From NCBI GenBank assembly GCA_003662985.1, contig QMZD01000061.1, positions 1 to 8,284 of the forward strand: 8,284 bases of DNA, given 5' to 3'. Shown here piece by piece: positions 5,241 through 8,284 of the stretch. The notes beneath the pieces are model-generated. The model saw only the letters and a list, made by a program, of their open reading frames with translations, was not told where the DNA came from and made no database searches. Each line of letters starts with the position of its first letter. The stretch's first letter is position 1. The position numbers and the translations under genes are program-made. The stretch comes from Archaeoglobales archaeon. GTDB taxonomy: Archaea > Halobacteriota > Archaeoglobi > Archaeoglobales > Archaeoglobaceae.

Positions 5241-7583
5241 ATGGAACTGATAAGGGAGATAAGCGAGGAATTAAAGAGCTCTTACATCGATTATGCGATG
5301 AGCGTTATCATAGGGCGAGCCTTGCCGGATGTCAGAGATGGTCTGAAACCAGTTCAGCGAAGGATACTGTATGCGATGTACGAAATGGGTTTGCTCAGCA
5401 ATAGACCTTACAGAAAATGTGCAAGGATCGTTGGAGATGTACTAGGAAAATACCACCCTCATGGAGATACAGCCGTTTATGATGCCTTGGTGAGGATGGC
5501 TCAGGGTTTCAGCATGCGATATTCTTTGGTTGATGGACAAGGCAACTTCGGCAGCATAGATGGAGACGTTGCCGCGGCGATGCGATATACTGAGGCAAGA
5601 TTAACGAAATTGGCAGAGGAAATTCTCGCCGACATAGAGAGGGAGACCGTCGACTTCATTCCAAACTTCGATTCAACTTTGCAGGAGCCTTCAGTTCTGC
5701 CTTCTAAGATTCCGAACCTCCTGGTTAATGGCTCAAGCGGGATAGCTGTCGGCATGGCAACGAACATGCCACCCCACAACCTAGGAGAGATCTGTAGTGC
5801 GATAGTTGAATACGTTAAGAATCCGTTGATTGGCATAACTCAGCTTTTAAAAATAGTTAAAGGTCCGGATTTTCCCACTGGCGGGATAATCGTTGGAAAA
5901 GAGGGTATAAAGCAGGTTTATACAACCGGGAAAGGCAAGTTAGTTGTTAGAGGAAGAGTCGATTTTGAGGAGAATGCAATCATCATAAAGGAGATTCCCT
6001 ATCAGGTTAATAAAGCCAAACTCGTCGAGAAGATTGCGGAACTCGTTAGAGAAGGAAAGCTCGAAGAGGTAAAGGCCGTAAGGGATGAGTCGGATAGGGA
6101 AGGGATAAGAATAGTTGTAGAATTGCGTAGGGGAGATTTCGAGGCAGTTGTGAACAAGCTTTACACCTTTACGCCCTTACAAACAACCTTCGGTGTGATT
6201 AACCTTGCGATAGTGAATGGTGTACCAAAGATCCTTAATTTGAAGGAGCTGATTGAGGAGTTCGTAAACCATAGAAGGGAGGTCGTAACGAGGCGAACAA
6301 AGTATCTTCTGAGGAAGTCGGAGGAAAGATATCACATTCTCGAAGGTTTGAGGATGGCCCTTGAGAACATCGATGATGTTGTAGCACTTATAAAATCCTC
6401 TTCATCCCCTGATGAAGCCAGAAAGGGTTTAATTGAACGGTTTAATCTTTCTGAAGCACAGGCAAATGCTATCTTGCAAATGAGGTTACAAAAGCTAACA
6501 GGCCTTGAGATGGATGCAATAATTGCTGAACACAAAGAAGTTGGCCTGAAGATAAAGGAGTATAGAGAAATTCTCTCTTCACAAGAAAAGATCGATGGAA
6601 TTCTGATTGAGGAGATTGAAGAGATATCAGAAAAATATGGAGATGAGAGGAAGACATCCATCGTGTCTGAGAGTGGCGAGATAAGTTTCGAGGATCTCAT
6701 TTCCTATGAGGATAACCTGCTAGTGATAACCTCTCAGGGATACATAAAGCGGATGAATCTCGAAACCTTCAGAACTCAGAGGAGAGGAGGTGTCGGAGTT
6801 ATAGGTGTTTCTTTAAGGCAGGAAGATGTTCCAAGATTCGTTTCGGTTTGCAATACCCATCATAAGCTCCTGTTTTTCAGCAACAGGGGTAGAGCCTACT
6901 GGATAAATACATATGAGGTACCAAAACAGGATAGAACGGGCAAGGGTGTACATCTGAAGAATTTTGTCTCATTGGGAGATGGTGAAAAGATAGTTTCTGT
7001 GGTCTCAATCCCGGAATTCAATGGAGAGGTTATTCTGCTTACCGAAGATGGATTTATAAAGAGGACAAATCTGAAAGAATTCGAAAACGCAAAAAGGGCT
7101 GGAGTGGTCGCAGGCGGTAGAATAGTGGCTGCCAGGCTTGTTAACGGAAATGAAGTGCTAATCGCAACTCGGTTAGGATTGGCGGCAAGATATCGCATAA
7201 GGGATATTCCACTCTACAGTAGAACGGCTAAGGGTGTTAAAGCCCTTAAACTTCAGAAAGGTGACGAAATCGCATGGATAACACCTGCTAATGAGGATGG
7301 TCACATTCTAACGCTTACAACAAAAGGATATGGAAAAAGAACACCCTTGGATGAATACAGGCTCACCAGAAGAGGGGCTAAGGGTGTAAAGAACATAAAG
7401 CTCTCCAGAAGAAACGGGGAAGTTATATTCTCTGAATTTGTTAAGGGGGATGAGGAGCTACTGACTCTAAGCAAAGACGGATACGCAATAAAAACAGAGG
7501 TTAAGAGTATACCAGTTCATAGTAGGAATACTGCTGGCGTTAAAGTCAGCAAAAGAGGAATTAAGTGTGCTACAATTATCTGA
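5241..7583 (+). CDS. gyrA: DNA gyrase subunit A
   Basis: DNA breakage-reunion and wrapping subunit of gyrase. Residues 1 to about 480 form the cleavage core: winged-helix region with [11 protein letters not shown] (71-81), catalytic Tyr116 preceded by Arg115 in AAAMRYTEA, the DNA-bending Ile168 in GSSGIAVG, and the coiled-coil and exit-gate segment around 345-470. Residues about 490-780 make a six-bladed beta-pinwheel with repeated strands near 493, 543, 597, 640, 689 and 740. The GyrA-box that defines gyrase against Topo IV is present as QRRGGVG (513-519), with Val518 where Lys or Arg is usual; blade 5 has a second box-like turn, RRGAKG (710-715). The protein stops right after blade 6 with a basic end and has no acidic C-terminal tail such as E. 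coli has (875 aa). The quinolone-region positions matching E. coli Ser83 and Asp87 are Thr77 and Asp81. Transcription probably ends within the pyrimidine-rich tract past the stop. Confidence 0.98.
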   Translation: MELIREISEELKSSYIDYAMSVIIGRALPDVRDGLKPVQRRILYAMYEMGLLSNRPYRKCARIVGDVLGKYHPHGDTAVYDALVRMAQGFSMRYSLVDGQGNFGSIDGDVAAAMRYTEARLTKLAEEILADIERETVDFIPNFDSTLQEPSVLPSKIPNLLVNGSSGIAVGMATNMPPHNLGEICSAIVEYVKNPLIGITQLLKIVKGPDFPTGGIIVGKEGIKQVYTTGKGKLVVRGRVDFEENAIIIKEIPYQVNKAKLVEKIAELVREGKLEEVKAVRDESDREGIRIVVELRRGDFEAVVNKLYTFTPLQTTFGVINLAIVNGVPKILNLKELIEEFVNHRREVVTRRTKYLLRKSEERYHILEGLRMALENIDDVVALIKSSSSPDEARKGLIERFNLSEAQANAILQMRLQKLTGLEMDAIIAEHKEVGLKIKEYREILSSQEKIDGILIEEIEEISEKYGDERKTSIVSESGEISFEDLISYEDNLLVITSQGYIKRMNLETFRTQRRGGVGVIGVSLRQEDVPRFVSVCNTHHKLLFFSNRGRAYWINTYEVPKQDRTGKGVHLKNFVSLGDGEKIVSVVSIPEFNGEVILLTEDGFIKRTNLKEFENAKRAGVVAGGRIVAARLVNGNEVLIATRLGLAARYRIRDIPLYSRTAKGVKALKLQKGDEIAWITPANEDGHILTLTTKGYGKRTPLDEYRLTRRGAKGVKNIKLSRRNGEVIFSEFVKGDEELLTLSKDGYAIKTEVKSIPVHSRNTAGVKVSKRGIKCATII

Positions 7584-7602
7584 GTGAAATAAAATCAATA
7601 AA
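7584..7602 (-). terminator. T-rich gap after the CBS-protein gene, possible terminator
   Basis: On the minus strand the 19-base gap reads ATTTATTGATTTTATTTCA directly after the stop codon. It is T-rich and could serve as an archaeal terminator, but the longest T run is only four. Confidence 0.3.
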
Positions 7603-8055
7603 TCATTTTGTTCTCTCTTCTTTCCCTTCCAATTTTCCCTTTCTTTTTATCTCCATTAAAGCCTTAAGCACATCACCGATTGAAAGAATTCCCACAAGAG
7701 TTGATTCGTCGTCTGTAACAGGGAGGCTTCTCACTCTATACTCTACCATCAGGTCTGCTGCATACTTGATCGGGTCTCTTGGGCTTACGGTCACGACCGC
7801 TCTTCTCATGATGTCCTTTACAGTTTTGGATTCCAAAGAGGTAACAGAAACTGGGCCTAAAGCCAGTGAGTACATTTTAATGAGGTCCATCTTGCTTATT
7901 ATTCCGATAAGTCTTTTGTCTCTTACAACGGGGAAAGCATTATATTTCTTTTTGATAACCAATTTTATAACGTCCTCAACGGGGGTACTCTCACTGACCG
8001 ATACAACATCTGAAGTCATGAAGTCTTTGACCAGACGTTTCTCAATTTCTTCCAT
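7603..8055 (-). CDS. Stand-alone tandem CBS-domain protein
   Basis: The 150-residue product consists almost entirely of two CBS domains, about 9-66 and 78-137, forming one Bateman module. Such modules sense adenine nucleotides, S-adenosylmethionine or other ligands and pass the signal to a partner, but the partner is unknown. Both domains start with the typical VKDFM/VKDIM strand and end with GxxSxxD (Ser54/Asp57 and Ser125/Asp128), the residues that usually hold the ribose and phosphate of an adenosine ligand, so nucleotide binding is likely in both. A basic, flexible tail of about 13 residues follows. No catalytic, membrane or DNA-binding domain is attached, unlike IMP dehydrogenase or CBS-linked transporters. 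ATG 8055 lacks a Shine-Dalgarno sequence and has a TATA-like element 23-29 bases upstream, suggesting a leaderless mRNA. It lies 126 bases downstream of the purD-like gene on the same strand, so read-through is possible. Confidence 0.9.
   Translation of the reverse strand: MEEIEKRLVKDFMTSDVVSVSESTPVEDVIKLVIKKKYNAFPVVRDKRLIGIISKMDLIKMYSLALGPVSVTSLESKTVKDIMRRAVVTVSPRDPIKYAADLMVEYRVRSLPVTDDESTLVGILSIGDVLKALMEIKRKGKLEGKEERTK
7604..7650 (+). terminator. Pyrimidine-rich tract, probable transcription terminator of gyrB-gyrA
   Basis: About 20 bases past the gyrA stop the plus strand becomes almost purely C and T, with runs of four to five T (CATTTTG, AATTTTCC, CTTTTTA). Archaeal RNA polymerase terminates at T-rich non-template stretches without needing a hairpin. 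The tract also encodes the Lys/Glu-rich end of the convergent CBS gene, so its composition has a second explanation. Confidence 0.35.
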
Positions 8056-8075
8056 GGTGTTGGCTTTTAAAAGAA

Positions 8076-8094
8076 AGATATATGGTTTTCGATG
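8076..8094 (-). promoter_or_regulatory. Archaeal promoter of the CBS-domain gene
   Basis: On the minus strand CGAAAACC (BRE-like) runs into CATATATC, placed 23-29 bases before ATG 8055. This spacing predicts transcription beginning at the start codon, fitting the lack of a ribosome-binding site. A TTTTAAAA at about 10-17 bases upstream is too close to serve as the TATA box. Confidence 0.45.
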
Positions 8095-8152
8095 GTCTCA
8101 TCTTGCTGGTTAAAGTATGAAGACCAAATCCAAATTTAAGAATTATTAAGTA

Positions 8153-8170
8153 TATCGAAGATCTATCGAA
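8153..8170. repeat. Small direct/inverted repeat between purD-like and CBS genes
   Basis: TATCGAA occurs at 8153-8159 and 8164-8170, one helical turn apart, with the palindrome AGATCT between the two TCGA cores, giving an imperfect dyad. In addition ATCCAAAT occurs twice (8128-8135 and 8174-8181). This could be a regulator site or part of the purD 3' region; function is unknown. Confidence 0.3.
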
Positions 8171-8181
8171 TACATCCAAAT

Positions 8182-8284
8182 CTAATCAGAAACATCTAGT
8201 CCAATCGTCTTTCTATATCTCATCCCTGGAAATTCGATGCTAGATACAGCTTCGTAAGCTTTGTCTCGTGCCTCATCCAATGAT
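8182..8284 (-). CDS. purD: C-terminal end of phosphoribosylamine-glycine ligase (partial, 5' end outside window)
   Basis: An open minus-strand frame enters at the window edge and ends at TAG (8184-8182), giving 33 residues. The pattern LDEARDKAYEAV, then IEFPGMRYRKTIG, matches the end of PurD, where a helix of the form EAR.KAY is followed by I.F.G..YR.DIG. PurD is the ATP-grasp enzyme joining glycine to phosphoribosylamine, the second step of de novo purine synthesis. The usual DIG is TIG here. The ATP-grasp core is out of view, so the call rests on this short stretch. The CBS gene lies downstream on the same strand. Confidence 0.72.
   Translation of the reverse strand, partial: SLDEARDKAYEAVSSIEFPGMRYRKTIGLDVSD

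Noticed and set aside
7565..8113. 182-codon plus-strand frame after gyrA
   Set aside because: It overlaps the gyrA end and is antisense to the whole CBS gene, whose two intact CBS domains make the minus strand the coding one. The hydrophobic, Ser/Thr/Leu-rich product is what a reversed CBS sequence gives.
1..8284. CRISPR arrays, insertion sequences, tRNA or rRNA genes
   Set aside because: No regularly spaced repeats, no transposase-like frame with terminal inverted repeats and no cloverleaf-like sequence were seen while reading both strands by eye; a covariance-model scan would be the decisive test for RNA genes.

Overview
The window reads as chromosomal DNA of a thermophilic euryarchaeon, most plausibly of the Archaeoglobales (Archaeoglobus, Ferroglobus or Geoglobus type). 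The grounds are an archaeal RIO1 kinase followed by an archaeal Dim2/Pno1-type KH protein, a bacterial-type DNA gyrase of archaeal size, an AMP-forming fatty acyl-CoA ligase, lysine/glutamate-rich proteins with heavy AGA/AGG use for arginine, and archaeal BRE/TATA promoters without bacterial -35/-10 boxes. The genus is an inference from gene content, not a sequence match.

Layout. (1) 1-1236, plus strand: the 3' part of rio1, whose start lies outside the window, then a KH-domain gene; both belong to small-ribosomal-subunit maturation. (2) 1262-2962, minus strand: a fadD-like acyl-CoA ligase, convergent with the KH gene. (3) 2963-3343: an AT-rich divergent control region of 381 bases. It holds a leaderless-type promoter for the ligase with two adjoining palindromes, one or two promoters pointing to gyrB, and an unassigned 56-codon open frame whose stop touches the gyrB start. 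(4) 3344-7583, plus strand: gyrB and gyrA, 16 bases apart, a complete two-gene gyrase operon with all catalytic residues. (5) 7603-8055, minus strand: a stand-alone two-CBS-domain protein, convergent with gyrA. (6) 8182-8284, minus strand: the last 33 codons of what looks like purD, cut by the window edge.

The genes form separate functional blocks: ribosome biogenesis, fatty-acid activation, DNA supercoiling, nucleotide sensing and purine synthesis. Only rio1-KH and gyrB-gyrA look like true operons. I see no mobile element, CRISPR array, RNA gene or defence system, and no convincing undescribed system. The points most worth a second look are the gyrB leader (two candidate promoters and a small ORF), a lysine-to-valine change in the GyrA-box with a second box-like turn in another blade, the EGES form of the GyrB TOPRIM motif, and palindromes beside the ligase promoter.
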